Assembly: GCA_021234155.1 (NCBI GenBank)
Contig: JAJEKV010000215.1
Location: 620,001-684,000 of the forward strand
DNA: 64,000 bases
Reading direction: 5' to 3'
Source of the DNA: Isoetes taiwanensis
Lineage: Eukaryota > Streptophyta > Lycopodiopsida > Isoetales > Isoetaceae
In this document: in pieces, positions 13,253 to 24,639 of the stretch
Layout of the letters: each line of letters begins with the position of its first letter
How positions within the stretch are numbered: position 1 is the stretch's first letter
Notes under the pieces: model-generated
Database searches by the model: none
The model's input: the letters and a program-made list of their open reading frames with translations, nothing else
Told to the model about the DNA's origin: nothing
Translations under genes and position numbers: made by a program

Positions 13253-15648
13253 CCCATCGTTTTTACAGCTACATGTTTCAGAAAACATACATCAAGGTTC
13301 GTTGAAATTTACAACTATACGAAACAAAATATTCAAGTTGTTCACAAGAGGCATAGTAATAGTATATGAATGCTATGGCAGGCATATTTTGATAGCCATC
13401 CATGTTAAGCCTTGCAATGGTCAGATTTAAAATGTTCTTTGCGCATAATGCATTTGTGCATTTGTTAATCAGGGTGACAACAAACCATGCAGTGTGGAAG
13501 ACAACAAACCATATAGTGTGAAGCCTTAGAAACTAGGGCTATCTATCAAATTTGGAAGGCAATATCTCATTTGCCATAGGTCTTAGGCATAAAGACATTC
13601 TTGAAGAATTTTGTAGTTTTCAAAGGCAAAAAGACATTCTTGAACAGTGGTGCAGCTATAAAAGGAGTTCCATTGCCAGTTTCTCAACACTCTAGATCAC
13701 CCCAATAGACTGCTATGGCTAAGTATAGAGTGAAATTTTATCTAAGAAAAGCTTATATTGCATTCCTTATTGTTCACAAGCATATTTTTGCTTAGAACGT
13801 CGCTCTTACTGCCTTCGTTCCATGCATTACTTCCATAAGGGTAGGTGTGACAGTAAGGCATGTCCAGGGGTTGCCCCCGATCTTCTGGAAGTGCCCATCA
13901 ATATGTTATTAGCTCTTTCTTGGGATGAAATCAACTAGATGCCCCCCTTCCTCTAACTAGATTTCACTTACTGGAACTCACTCATTCCATGATCTGCCAA
14001 CTACCTTGGATTTTGCAGCATGTGGTTGAGGCTACCGTTGAGAGTTCTGATGACTTTAGGAAGTCCTTTTTGGACTCATTTTGTTTATATTGTGGCTATT
14101 AGTACCAAGTTATTTTTACTTATTTTTTGTAATCTTTAATTATAAGTCCCTTCCTTTAGAGAGAGAGGGAGGGAGGGAGGGAGGGAGAGGGGGAGGGATG
14201 GAATCAAATTTGATTATTATATCTGTGAGACCGCCAGGTCTATAATACGTTCAACTTGTACATTCAATGATACATCTTCAAATATGCGATCCTGGAAAAT
14301 CAAAGAAAGCCATCAATGTGTCAGCACATGCATCATGCTTCTCTTGAATATCTCTGTAAGCAGGGCAATGCAGAAGTACATATTTCTCAGCTTCAAGTAT
14401 CTCAGATTCACATAGTCTTACACACTCTAAGCTCGTGAGAAATGCCATTCCACTTGCCTACTTCAACACCAAGCCTTTTACTTCTGCATTGCTCTCCACC
14501 AAAATCATTACAAGATTTTACATATGGAAAGGACAATTGGACCAATACCTTTTCATACGACTTTCCAACTGCTTGTCGTTCAACAAGAATGCTTAAATCA
14601 TCCATTCTTTCCCATATATTTTTATTGTTCACCATATCAAAAGCCTTATCATTTGCCAAAAGTTCATCCCTCTACCCAAATTTAGACAAGATTTAGTTAA
14701 GGTTATATGATGTGTAGAGTGGTTCATACTATGTAAACAATGTACTTGATTAGGTTTATGACAAGGATGTGGGCGTCAAGACAATTGTAACCCTATGATG
14801 CTATACATATTTAACAATTCAAAGAAAAGTAGAACTACGATTTGCAATAGTTTTCTTTCATGTGTTAATGGGTCCATGAGATTACCTACTGACATTTTTT
14901 CCCTTTGAATATAGTGCAAATTCATAAATCTATAAAAGCAACATACGGGGGCTTCTTGACCAAATGATCAATAATGGACCTTTTGGGTTTGAACCCAACT
15001 TGTCCCATTGCTCCAACATTATTATCCTCAGCCCACATACTAATTTTTGAATCCAGAATGACTGCAAAAAGTTTAGCATATAAACTACTAACCATGACCA
15101 TTCGAAAATTAGCTAGATCCATTTCACCGCCTGCTTTGTGGAGTGGACCTACTCTATTTATTTGCCATGGTTGTAGGAAGCCCTCTCGTAGCACTGCATT
15201 AAACAATTTTGACAAGATAGCAGCAACTCCATCACCCTCCCCACTTAGACATTTTAGCTATAAGTCCATCTGCATCAGCAGCTACATTATTAGACAATTT
15301 TTGTAAACTGCAATGTAAATCATCTAAAGTGAACAAAAGATACTCTCCATTATAACTTCCATCTACGCACCAATGGACACTTTTAAATTAAAACCCCTTC
15401 TGTTTGGATGCATATTCACAGGGGGGTGATTCCGGCATTGAGAGCTGTTGGATGGGCATATTTGCCCTTTATTCCGCGATCTAGACCGTAGATAGCGATC
15501 CTCGTTTGTGGGGTATGCTTTTACAAGTTCTGATATACCGTATATCGAGGTTTGCAACATACTATAAGGTTTGAAGCAATGTACTGAATGGTGTTAATTT
15601 TGTATATGTATTATACAATTTTAGGAGCTCTCGCCCTACCCCTCCCCC
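13253..15648. repeat. Triplicated unit, copy 3 (about 2.40 kb)
   Basis: Third copy. It uniquely keeps about 240 bp at 14796-15043 that extends the LINE RT frame. It lacks sequence near 14265 that copies 1 and 2 have. Its right end is inside an intact MITE, so this copy probably holds the ancestral right boundary. Confidence 0.88.
14266..15290 (-). mobile_element. LINE-B remnant in copy 3 (longest)
   Basis: The minus-strand frame 15215-14922 runs from LLREGFLQPWQINRVG through VSSLYAKLFAVILD and GQVGFKPKRSIIDHL to YVAFIDL, the N-terminal half of a LINE reverse transcriptase. A second frame, 14659-14408, resumes at KAFDMVNNKNIWERM, about 200 bp later, and ends in VEVGKWNGISHELR, the pre-zinc-knuckle region. 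No YADD box remains. The C-terminal stop seen in copies 1 and 2 is deleted. Confidence 0.7.
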
Positions 15649-15705
15649 CGCTTGAATATATACCCAAACCAAAGGGGGTTTTTGGGGGGTTTTAATTTAA
15701 AAGTG
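15378..15705. mobile_element. MITE with perfect 20-bp terminal inverted repeats
   Basis: The element starts CACTTTTAAATTAAAACCCC (15378-15397) and ends in its exact reverse complement at 15686-15705. It is 328 bp and has no ORF. Flanks read ATGGA and TTGGA, a possible imperfect short target duplication. Copies 1 and 2 of the triplicated unit hold only its left part (from about 10705 and 12979). The superfamily cannot be assigned from the TIR alone. Confidence 0.8.
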
Positions 15706-18027
15706 TTGGATGTAATGGTTTGTGTTAGCTAAAAAAACAAGGTGCTGCGCATGGAGGATTGCCCTTCTGTGAGCTGAGGGTATGTTTGCTTGGTTTTTAT
15801 TTTGTTATCTTTATGTTCTATAGCATCAACAACAGTTCCAAGACCTAGATATGATACCTTTAGGAATCATAGCCATATATGAGCATTGATGCAGGGGTGC
15901 GGTGCAATTTCTATGTTTTAAGTTTGGACCAGTGGATGGCCAAGACCGAGAGTGCTAATCTGGAATTTCATTGATATGGTGTAAGAATGGTATCAATATG
16001 ATATAAGAATGCTCGAGTCATAACTTATTGCCTAGATGTGTTGTTGGATTTTCAACCAAACTTGGACCGTGACATCTGCTTTTCGAGAAGGGAAGTGAAA
16101 AAAGAAGCCATGACACTATAGACACCAAAGTCATAAATCCAACAACCTGTAATCTCGCCTTTAACCTTGACAAGACATGTAGGTCCTCTCATATGTACAT
16201 TGCTTAGAAAAAGGGCATATAAGGTTGTTGACATAAAGCTTAGATTACTAAAATTTGTTTTGATTCTTGCAACAATCATATTCCATATGAAAGAGCCATT
16301 TGATTCTTAGAAAAGAAAGAAAACTAGCAGTAAGGCAGGCTTGGGAATGGGTTGGGTTGGATGAAGAGTTGGCAAAGGGAGTGAATTATTTAAATGAAGA
16401 AAAAACAATATTACTACATTTGGCCCTTTACATTCTTTGTTTGTTACTGAACTAGAGTGGACATAAGAAAGAGTATTAAATTAGTGCTTATTAGGATAGA
16501 AGGAAGAAAGGCGTCTTTTGCGTGGAAGTATTTGTATTAAGTCAAGACATTATATATTTGTTCATGGTAGTAAAAAAGACAATACCTCGGGTTTAAGTCG
16601 AGGCGGCAAGTACTCAAGGTGATTGAAGGAGATTTTATATAGAAGCTATTTGATGTTTGTTGGGTTTTGAAGTACTATAATATGCATAGTAATGTGTGTA
16701 AAGAATTTGCATTATTGGTGTTGGGCAGCTTTACTCATATATTAGGTACCTGAAGACAAGGTATTAAGCAATTACTTGCTTGTACATTGAAGTTGGAATT
16801 ATATAGGTATAAAAAAGAGGCATAATATGTTAAATGATAGTGAGGATAAGATGTTAATCAATAGTTCCTTGGATACATATCAGTTTCTTGAGGTTGTTGA
16901 TGTTGTTGATACATATGTTAGATACTTGAAGACAAGGTATTATTCAGTTGTTTGTTCTATCTATCTATCTAACATAGAAATTGGAATTATATAGGCATAA
17001 CAAAGAATGTCAATTAATAGCCTTGTTTGTAAAAAAGTGGCCTATACATTATCTTCATTTATAGTTACGATTTATTTGTCTTTATGTTAGTAAATTATGC
17101 TACTATTGCATTCTATATAATCTAGATAACCATATATACTAAGAAAGGTCATCTTTTAAGTGGAGATGAAAACCATACTAGATGAATTAACATCATTGGG
17201 ACCACAAGCATGACATGATCATAAGGGGAATAAACAACTTAATTCCATGGTTGCGGTTGTGCTTTTGAGAGTAAGGATTTCTTTTTAAGACCGCCAATGT
17301 TGGTAACACTTCAAATTACTAGAGTATAGTTCGTTTACTGATAATATGTGTTCACTAAATTTTGATGGGTTTGCACGGCGAGGCTTTGCATTTAGCATAC
17401 CTACGCTTAAAACGCTTTGGAAATTATAGTTTGGTCTTTTGGTTGTCTTAAATTCCTAGTGAAAATGTACATTGGGTTGTATGGCCTTGATGAAGGAATT
17501 ATATAGATCATCATTATGGTTATTTTGTTTACGCATGCTTTGTTTTAATGGTTTTGTTTGACGTAGTTAATGCTTGACTTAAATTCTAGAATTTGGAGTT
17601 TGCAGACGATGAATGCATGAAAGTGAAGCCTAGTTACAATTATTGCGTTATATGAATGAAGAATCACGTGAAATAGATAGTGCAATTGTCTGACCCTAAG
17701 AAACACATAAAATAAGATATGAAGAAGCCAAATAGCGAAAAAAAGAAGGGGTGGGTGGAGTTTAAGATGTTGAAAGGTATAGAGGCACTTTGAACATATT
17801 ATGGTTTGGGATAGATCATCACGAGGCAAATATATTAAAAATTTAGTTTATCCAGGAGCATGATATCGTTAAAAATGGCTATAACAATTTGTTTACCAAT
17901 CCTTCAAGCTCAAAGAAGTTTTGATTTTTCAGGCGCAAAGGAGTTAAGACACAAACAAACCCATGTGTAGGGTTGAGTACTAAATGTAAAGTGAATATGA
18001 AAATGTAGCCTGTACAATCATGTTATA
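15706..18027. other. AT-rich spacer, no gene seen
   Basis: No supported coding region. A diverged direct repeat lies at about 16739-16815 and 16916-17000, sharing GAAGACAAGGTATTA and TTGGAATTATATAGG. The second copy holds a short TATC run. Small open frames at 16052-16279 and 17545-17829 have no recognisable features. Confidence 0.4.
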
Positions 18028-18077
18028 GTGTTTAATAAGTGCGCAAAACCAACACCTCTATCTCATCACTTTGATCC

Positions 18078-18218
18078 TTTCATATATAAATCATTCCAAA
18101 TCAACCATCCCAGTAAGATATCAAATTCAACACACAACAACAACCCCCTTTCATATATAAATCATTCCAAATCAACCAACCCCATAAGATATCAAGATCA
18201 ATATACAGCAACAACCAA
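18078..18218. repeat. 71-bp tandem duplication
   Basis: The 71 bp at 18078-18148 (beginning TTTCATATATAAATCATTCC) recur at 18149-18218 with a few mismatches. There is no coding context. Confidence 0.8.
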
Positions 18219-18673
18219 AGTGGATTCCAATGCAAGATGCCATTGCAAATGGTTGTGCAGACCATCCTTGGTTTAATTTTTGCAATTGTTATTATAGTGC
18301 CATGGTTGAAGGTCAGATATGATATTCTTGATTAAAGCAAAGTTTTGATGAATGCCTGGTGGCTTGCAAACAACCTTGCTCTGGGGATGAACCAGAGGCA
18401 TTTAGGCCTTTTGAGTTTTTTTGAAGGAAAAGTTTGAGGCCAAATGAAATGATTTCAATTTTGCCATGTGGAATTTGAAAGGAGGAACTGCTCGAGCATC
18501 ATTCTTGCAATGCTTTTGGTACATCCAGTTTAGCAAATCTTGTTCAAAACTATTATTTAACGCCTCTGCTATAAATGGAGAAGTTGTACATGACTGGTAA
18601 AGTAGGCATTGCTTTTGAAAGCGCATGTATTAATTAGGAAAAAATGGCTTATGTCATTATCTCCAAAAATGGC

Positions 18674-19719
18674 TTGTTTAAAGTCATGTAGATTTTCCTC
18701 AATGTCAACAAGGTCAAAGTCAGTATCTCTAGCACTCTCCAAAGCTCTTCGGTATGGGTTCATGAAAACTTTTGGAACTTCTCCATTATCATCTTTGTTT
18801 CCAACGAGGACTATGTCATCATTAATAGAAACTGTTTTTCATAATGTACAAGAAATAATAAAAGAAATAAACTATTTTTCGCTAAAGGGTACTTCGATAG
18901 ACTGTGCCCACTTGAACTTAGGAGGTATGTATAAGTGTTGTACGGTAACATAAAAATTGATGCTGCTGCCGAGCTCATTCGGTGAATAACACTCGTGTTG
19001 TGCAGAACTGCATAATAGGCTGCTTTAGAAGGAAGGGGCATCCTTGCAATGCAAGACAAGAGCAATTTCCTCACAAATGGAGACACGATGGCAGGCCCCT
19101 GCCGCATTGCTACGTCAAGAAATGGGTGAGAATTTTTAAGACTGGCAGAGGATCCAGAAAACAGTTCGCTTGACATCATGACAAGCAAAAGGCTGACAAG
19201 CTCAAGGTGAAGCATATAAGTATATGGATTTATATCAGAGTTTCCAATAAAACTTAGCAAAGCTTGGAGAACCAGACAAGGAACGTTCACCTCCCCACTT
19301 TGACGGCCAGTGACTGCTGCTTCATGCTCACTCACATGCAATGCAAGATTCTCCACTAGAGGTATGGTCTTTGATTGTTCAAAAAAATATTTCAATAAAA
19401 CTCGGGAGAACTGGGTAGCATTAAACACTTTCAATCCAGAGGTACGAACACCAGATGGGGCTGACGCCATCTCTTGCAGACTTCATACCAGGTGAATTAA
19501 CAGCTTTGGAAGGTGAGCAGTATCCTGATTGTTCTGAGCGAGTAGCTCAACAGCCTGTTTCTCACGCTCTGGAGACTACTGATTTGAAGGTTGTTGAGCG
19601 AGCAACTTCTGCCAGAAAATAGAGCTTAAATCATATGCACGACTACCAACAAGGGCCCCAAGCAAATGCTGACGATGCCCCTCGGGTTTTGCATCAGCTC
19701 GAGGGGTCGAAACCCCAAC
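18674..19719 (-). pseudogene. Dymeclin-like pseudogene, N-terminal part, no introns
   Basis: Dymeclin is a Golgi-associated peripheral membrane protein. Read on the minus strand from 19719, the sequence has the plant dymeclin N-terminus (STPR, then SSIFWQKLL, LLAQNN, HLPKLLIHL). It continues through LSFIGNSDINPYTYMLHLEL, PFVRKLLLSCIARMP and LFLVHYEK, then NPYRRALESARD and DFDLVDIE. This covers roughly the first 300 of about 700 residues. It is broken by TAG at 19576-19578, TGA at 19483-19485, a frameshift near 18830 and a displaced start codon. It ends abruptly near 18674 and no other dymeclin part is seen. The lack of introns suggests a retrocopy, though no poly(A) tail is found. Family assignment is from memory of conserved blocks. 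Confidence 0.75.
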
Positions 19720-21127
19720 ATTTATCACCTTAAAACGAGGTGAGCTCCACGAATCAGACTCTGATTCTCATTCTCATTCTCAGACAGGATAGAAACAGTG
19801 CCAACTTCTAGATAGCGAAGTTGAGCCAGATCAAACCAGATCTAGATCCAAATCAGCTTGGTAAAATAATGCATCAATAGAATACTTGAATCCAAATCTT
19901 GGGAGCCCGAATCGAATTAGAATAAGATGGAATGAAGGATGAAAGGGAGGGACGGAGGAGAGGGTAGAATCTCCATCCTCGCGTCGGCTCCCGCTTTTCG
20001 ACTCATTGTTTCTCTCATGCCGATGGCCTCCATGCATACTTCCGGTTAGCCGGTTTGCACAGCAACCGCCCGGCAACAGGGGCAACCGACAATTTACAGC
20101 TTACGGCAGGATTGGAGCAGTTTTTGGCATATTCTAGGCATTTGCTAGCATATACCATGAATATGCCAAAAACCCACATAAGCAAGAGATTGCCCCCCTA
20201 GGGGCAACCCAAAAATAGATGACGGCAGAGTAAATTGTGGGGCGTATCTACTGCGTCTTCTTCCTCCCACTATAAGCAGCAGAAGCTCGACTGTCTGCAG
20301 TAAATTCTTCAGGTCCACATCTGTAGCCTTCCCTAACGAAAGCGCAAAAAAAAAAAAAAAAAAAAAAAACCTCAATTACCAATGGTTTAAAAGTCCTTTT
20401 TTATGCAATATATTCTTCCTCTAGATAACATCCTTGTTGTAAGTTATGGAAGAGGCAATTTTGGTGACCTTAATCACTGGCCCTTGCAGGTTATCTTGAT
20501 CCAGCCACTGCCCACCGTCGGATCACATGATGTTTATAATGCAGAACTTCCCAAATATTCTGTTTTTAGAGAATATCCTAGTGATTACTGTGATAATCAG
20601 TGGAATATGCCATAATCGCCGATAATCTCGCCGAATATTCCACTCCGTTCATCTCTTCGCCTCTGTTTTGACACAGCCCGTTTTGGATCTTAGAGATATT
20701 TTAGCGACTGATGCAGAGATTGTTTCGAACTTCTAAAGGAATGATGCAAAGATGTTTCGGACCCGCATAGATAGATCTGTAGAGATGCTTCAAGACTTCT
20801 TTCTTTTCTCAGAGATGGATTTGTGACTGTTGCAGATGCTGAAGATGATTCTTAGATGCGAAGACTGCTGCAGATGCTTCTAGCACTGTTAAGTAGTAGA
20901 TGGAGTAGCAGAGCTCAAATGCTGAAAAGAAGGAGAAGTCGTGGAAGTCGATTTGCCATGTATTTTTGCCATGGGAGCAGAATAGCTGCATGCAAAGCCT
21001 ATTCAAACTACTGTAAGATTTAGAGATCCAAATTTGCGGCAAAGGTACAGGGCATGGGAGGCCTCGAGGGTTATTTCCCATAATCTGCTTGAGGGGAGGG
21101 TTAATCTCCTCTTAACATTATAGGCAA
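19720..21127. other. Spacer with poly(A) run
   Basis: No gene supported. A run of about 24 A lies at 20346-20369. Pyrimidine-rich and C-rich stretches at 19900-20220 may be the former 5' leader of the dymeclin locus. Confidence 0.35.
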
Positions 21128-21840
21128 TTGGGGCATGTAGTGCTAGATGGGGACTTCAATGCATGCACAAAGGCATAACAGTTGACAAAATTCAACCCTC
21201 TAGCTGAGCGCATATTGCAACTTCATATGGTTCAATATTTTTAGCCATGCATGTCGAAAGAGAGTGGCTAATCAATCATGCATTTTGGAAGGTAGTTGCT
21301 TCAGATGTGAAACATTTTTTACTTGCTTTATCTGCACTCACACAATGGCCATCTTCCTCCTCCAACACTTGTCGACAGGAGAATCACGGGGGCAGATCTA
21401 ATATTATAGATATGTGTTGTGGCCAAGCAAGGTCTACACCTTCTTACGTATTGCAAGTTGGAACAAGTAGCCAAGATGAAGGGGTGATTCAGGTCATCAA
21501 CCCATCTTCTTTGAGATAGACTGGCAATCTGTGCAGACCCAATGCCAATCTACTTTTCACGTATCTCAGCTTCGTTTGTTATGACAAAATAGAACCTTAT
21601 GCTCAACTGCTAACATGAAAGTGATTTTGTAGCTTCCAACCTGACAACTTGGTCCCCGTCCTTTTGCATGCTGCAAATTGTTCTTTTGGGAGAAGATGCC
21701 CAAGGAGGCCTTCACATTCAACCTTTTTCCTCGAAACAGAATGGTTTGATGATGAATGTAAGGACCTTGAATGTTGGCTCAAGCAGGTAATTTGAGTTGG
21801 ACAAAGAAATACTTGGGCTTAGAGCAGACTAGAAGAATTT
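21128..21840 (+). mobile_element. Possible LINE endonuclease/linker remnant
   Basis: Two LINE-like phrases occur in order on the plus strand: GHVVLDGDFNACTK near 21130-21175 (endonuclease GDFN motif) and EWFDDECKDLECWLKQ near 21740-21790 (the WFD.EC linker before RT). The sequence between is broken and unassigned. The call rests on these two motifs only. Confidence 0.4.
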
Positions 21841-22620
21841 TGATTCAAATTGTCATGAACCTATGCGAAACTAAGAGAATACTAAAAACTATACGAGAAA
21901 TATGAGAGAAATACACTGGAATACTTAATACAGCAGAGCAAAACAAAAGGCTTGAGCTAGAAGGCTCAAGACTGGCATTGAACTGGAATGGTTCGACAAG
22001 AATGAGGTGCCTCTATATAAATCTAAACTAGCAGTCGGAATCGTGCCACTTCATATGATAAGATCGTGCCAAATGTGCCATATGCATGAGCCTGAAGACA
22101 AGTTTTGAACTGCTTTCCCAAATCAAGAAAAAGACTGCCTCAGAAAGAAAGATGCCATTTGCAAACAAACAGAGATCTTATCATGTTTTCAGATGCTACT
22201 GCTACTCAAGGTTCTGGAGAATGCTAGGCCAAAAGTCAGATCCCAAAGGAATAGCACAAGTCATTCAAATTTGCACCTCTGACTGGGTCAAAAATAAGTC
22301 AATATCCCTGGCAGAGAGCTATTTTTTGCAGATCAAATGATATGAGTTCTTTTTGTATTTTGATGCTTGATTCTCTCTCTGATATGTCTGCACACAAGGA
22401 TCAAACTCACTTTTTGCACAAACAGTGCAAGATAACCTTGAAATTCAAGATTTGGCCAAAAACACTGTCACAGTCAGAAAACAGTAAGCAAAGTTTAGCA
22501 AATTGACTACTTGATGATCTTTTTTGGTTTTTGGATGTATTCCACAACTTCTTATGGTCTGCAAACAAGGAACAACTGTTTGATTGTTCAGAAATGCAAC
22601 TATAGACTTGAATATGCAAT
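21841..22620. other. Unassigned spacer
   Basis: No motif recognised. An 84-codon open frame at 22086-22340 has no detectable family features. Confidence 0.3.
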
Positions 22621-22983
22621 TTAGAATAGCACAGAACTACCTAAAGACTGATTTGTGTCCTGGCTGGACCCATTGTCTCGAAGAACATCCATAAAAGTGG
22701 TCAGGTATTAGGTTGCAACAGCTCCTTCCTCCCTCTACTCTTCCCAAACTCGAATTTGGGGTAGAGTTGGGCTGGGAGCTCAATTTGTCACCCAAAATTG
22801 GCAACCTGCCCTTGGCCAATCGAGTCAGGCCAAGTGGCACACTCTAATTAGCCTCATTACTTGGTCTACCTAGGTTAGTTTAATGACAATAGTCCCTTTT
22901 AGGTTAATCTCCAATGGTCCCAATACCTTGGTGACGTGTCAGATTAGGTATATGTATACCGTATACTTACATGCAACGTCACA
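22621..22983 (-). repeat. Truncated 3' LTR
   Basis: On the minus strand it begins TGTGACG at 22983 and matches the 5' LTR until 22621, where similarity stops. About 1.1 kb of the LTR is lost, so no target-site duplication can be read. Confidence 0.8.
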
Positions 22984-22996
22984 TTCTACCCCCCTT
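22984..22996 (-). promoter_or_regulatory. Polypurine tract
   Basis: Minus strand AAGGGGGGTAGAA lies directly before the TGTGACG start of the 3' LTR, where plus-strand DNA synthesis of an LTR retroelement is primed. Confidence 0.75.
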
Positions 22997-23596
22997 AGGA
23001 TAATGCTGTCCTCAGCATTAAGGATCGGAGAGAGAATGATTAATAAAAGAAAGGGAGAGTAGTTACTTTATTATAAAAGATAGGAGATTACAAGAAGATC
23101 ATGAATGATCAAAGTCTCGGACCTGAGTCTTTTCACACCATAACTTAGAATACTTATTATGCATAACAACAAGGTCCTTAGTGGACCGTAAGGAACAAGA
23201 TAAAACACAACATGACTCGTAAGGTGAGTCGTCAGAAAACTGCAGATGCCGCTGGATGCACTACACACCTGCAGGATTACAGTACATCAGTACTCAAGAT
23301 AATTATATAAAGTTGTGGTTGAAAGGACCACCCCCTTTATATACAAAAGAGAAAATGGAAATGAAGGAATCCTATAATGCCTAGGGCTTGCAAGTCATCG
23401 CGGCATAAGAAATGGCAATGTTCCTATTTTAGCCGTAGACGGTTGCGTCCTAATATGCCTAAATGCAATTCCCCCTGTCCTAGGATGCGTCTACCCCAAG
23501 CCTCTTGCATGATCCCTGTCAGATCTACTGCACAACTACATACCATTGGAGTCGGGGTCGATAGCATCATGGATGGTCCGACCCTGGCATTGTCGC
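22997..23596 (-). other. Element 3' untranslated region
   Basis: Between the end of the chromodomain and the polypurine tract. No coding signal is recognised. Confidence 0.4.
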
Positions 23597-24222
23597 ATGA
23601 AATCGGGGTAGGTCTTGTCAAGATCTTGTTTAAGCACCCAAGTGGCATCCTCATTAGGCAAGTGTTTCTACTTAACTAAATACTGCAATATCTGCGTTCT
23701 TCTCGTTTGTTTATATGCTCTATCGAGAAGAGCTTCTGGAACAATTTCCAACTGCTCGTCTGTCATCTCCAGGGATGTCAAGAATCTCATGAGGATCCGG
23801 GGTATGCTTCTTCAAAAGGCTTACATGAAAGACTTTATGTACTTTAAGATGAGCAGGTAAATTCAACTTATAGGCTTGAGAACCTATATGTTCAATGATG
23901 TGAAATGGTCCTGCCCATCGTGGCGCCAGTTTCTTGCAATTTCCAATCTTGAGCTTGGCCTGCTTCACTTTGATTTTCAACCATACGGAATCACCAACCT
24001 GGAACTCACGGAGGTACGATGTCTATCTGCTAAACTCTTTTAGCGACTTCGTGCTGCCAATAGATACTCGCGTACTTCCTCAACCAAAACTTGCATATCT
24101 GTAAGCAGCTGTTGTGAAACTGCCACCTTGGAAACTGGGTTATGCCACATATCCGGAGTAAGGCACTGATAACCATAGGTGATGATAAAGGGAGACATCC
24201 TTGAAAACTCCTGTTTAGTACT
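23597..24222 (-). pseudogene. Integrase C-terminus with GPY/F module and chromodomain
   Basis: Minus strand from 24222: an SPF..TYGYQCLTP phrase typical of gypsy integrase, a ....ADRHR region, then LAPRWAGPFHIIEHIG, LPAHLKVHKVFHVSLLKKH (GPY/F module). The chromodomain at 23735-23597 contains RTQILQYLVKKHLPNEDATW. In chromoviruses this domain is thought to guide integration to modified histone H3. Frameshifts and stops occur near 24035 and 23755. Upstream of 24222 the catalytic integrase core and RT are missing, with a sharp break into unrelated sequence. Family-level identification is firm; the protein is not functional. Confidence 0.82.
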
Positions 24223-24639
24223 ATTATAGGTATACTAGGGTTGGATTTATAATTAAAAGATTAAATAAGTCGTTCATCGCTCCATAAAGTTGCCACAGAT
24301 GATCGTCAATATCGTGGAAGGCGTCTACATTGGTGGACTCCCAATAGTCCCAACCCCTCTGCATCTTGCATTGTAAGTTACGGGCGGCTTTGTCCTGAAG
24401 GAGCATGACAATTTCCCACCCGTTGGCGGAGTGCTGTGGTAAGGTTGCCCCTGTAACAGGCGGTGGAGAAGATAATTAATAATTCGAGGCGCTACGTATG
24501 AATGATCAGTAAGGAAAAAGGACAATCAATACAATAGAACTATAGTTTGTATTGATAAATCGACACAAAATTGCCTATATGAGTAATACATATAAGAATA
24601 GCCAAAGGCCAAGCAATAAAAACCAAAAATTATGCTCAG
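24223..24639 (-). other. Unrecognised coding-like stretch between integrase and ORF-B
   Basis: Minus-strand frames at 24525-24325 and 24406-24224 look like one reading frame split by a shift (phrase RGWDYWESTNVDAFHDID). No family is recognised. It may be the end of ORF-B's transcript or a third ORF. Confidence 0.35.
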
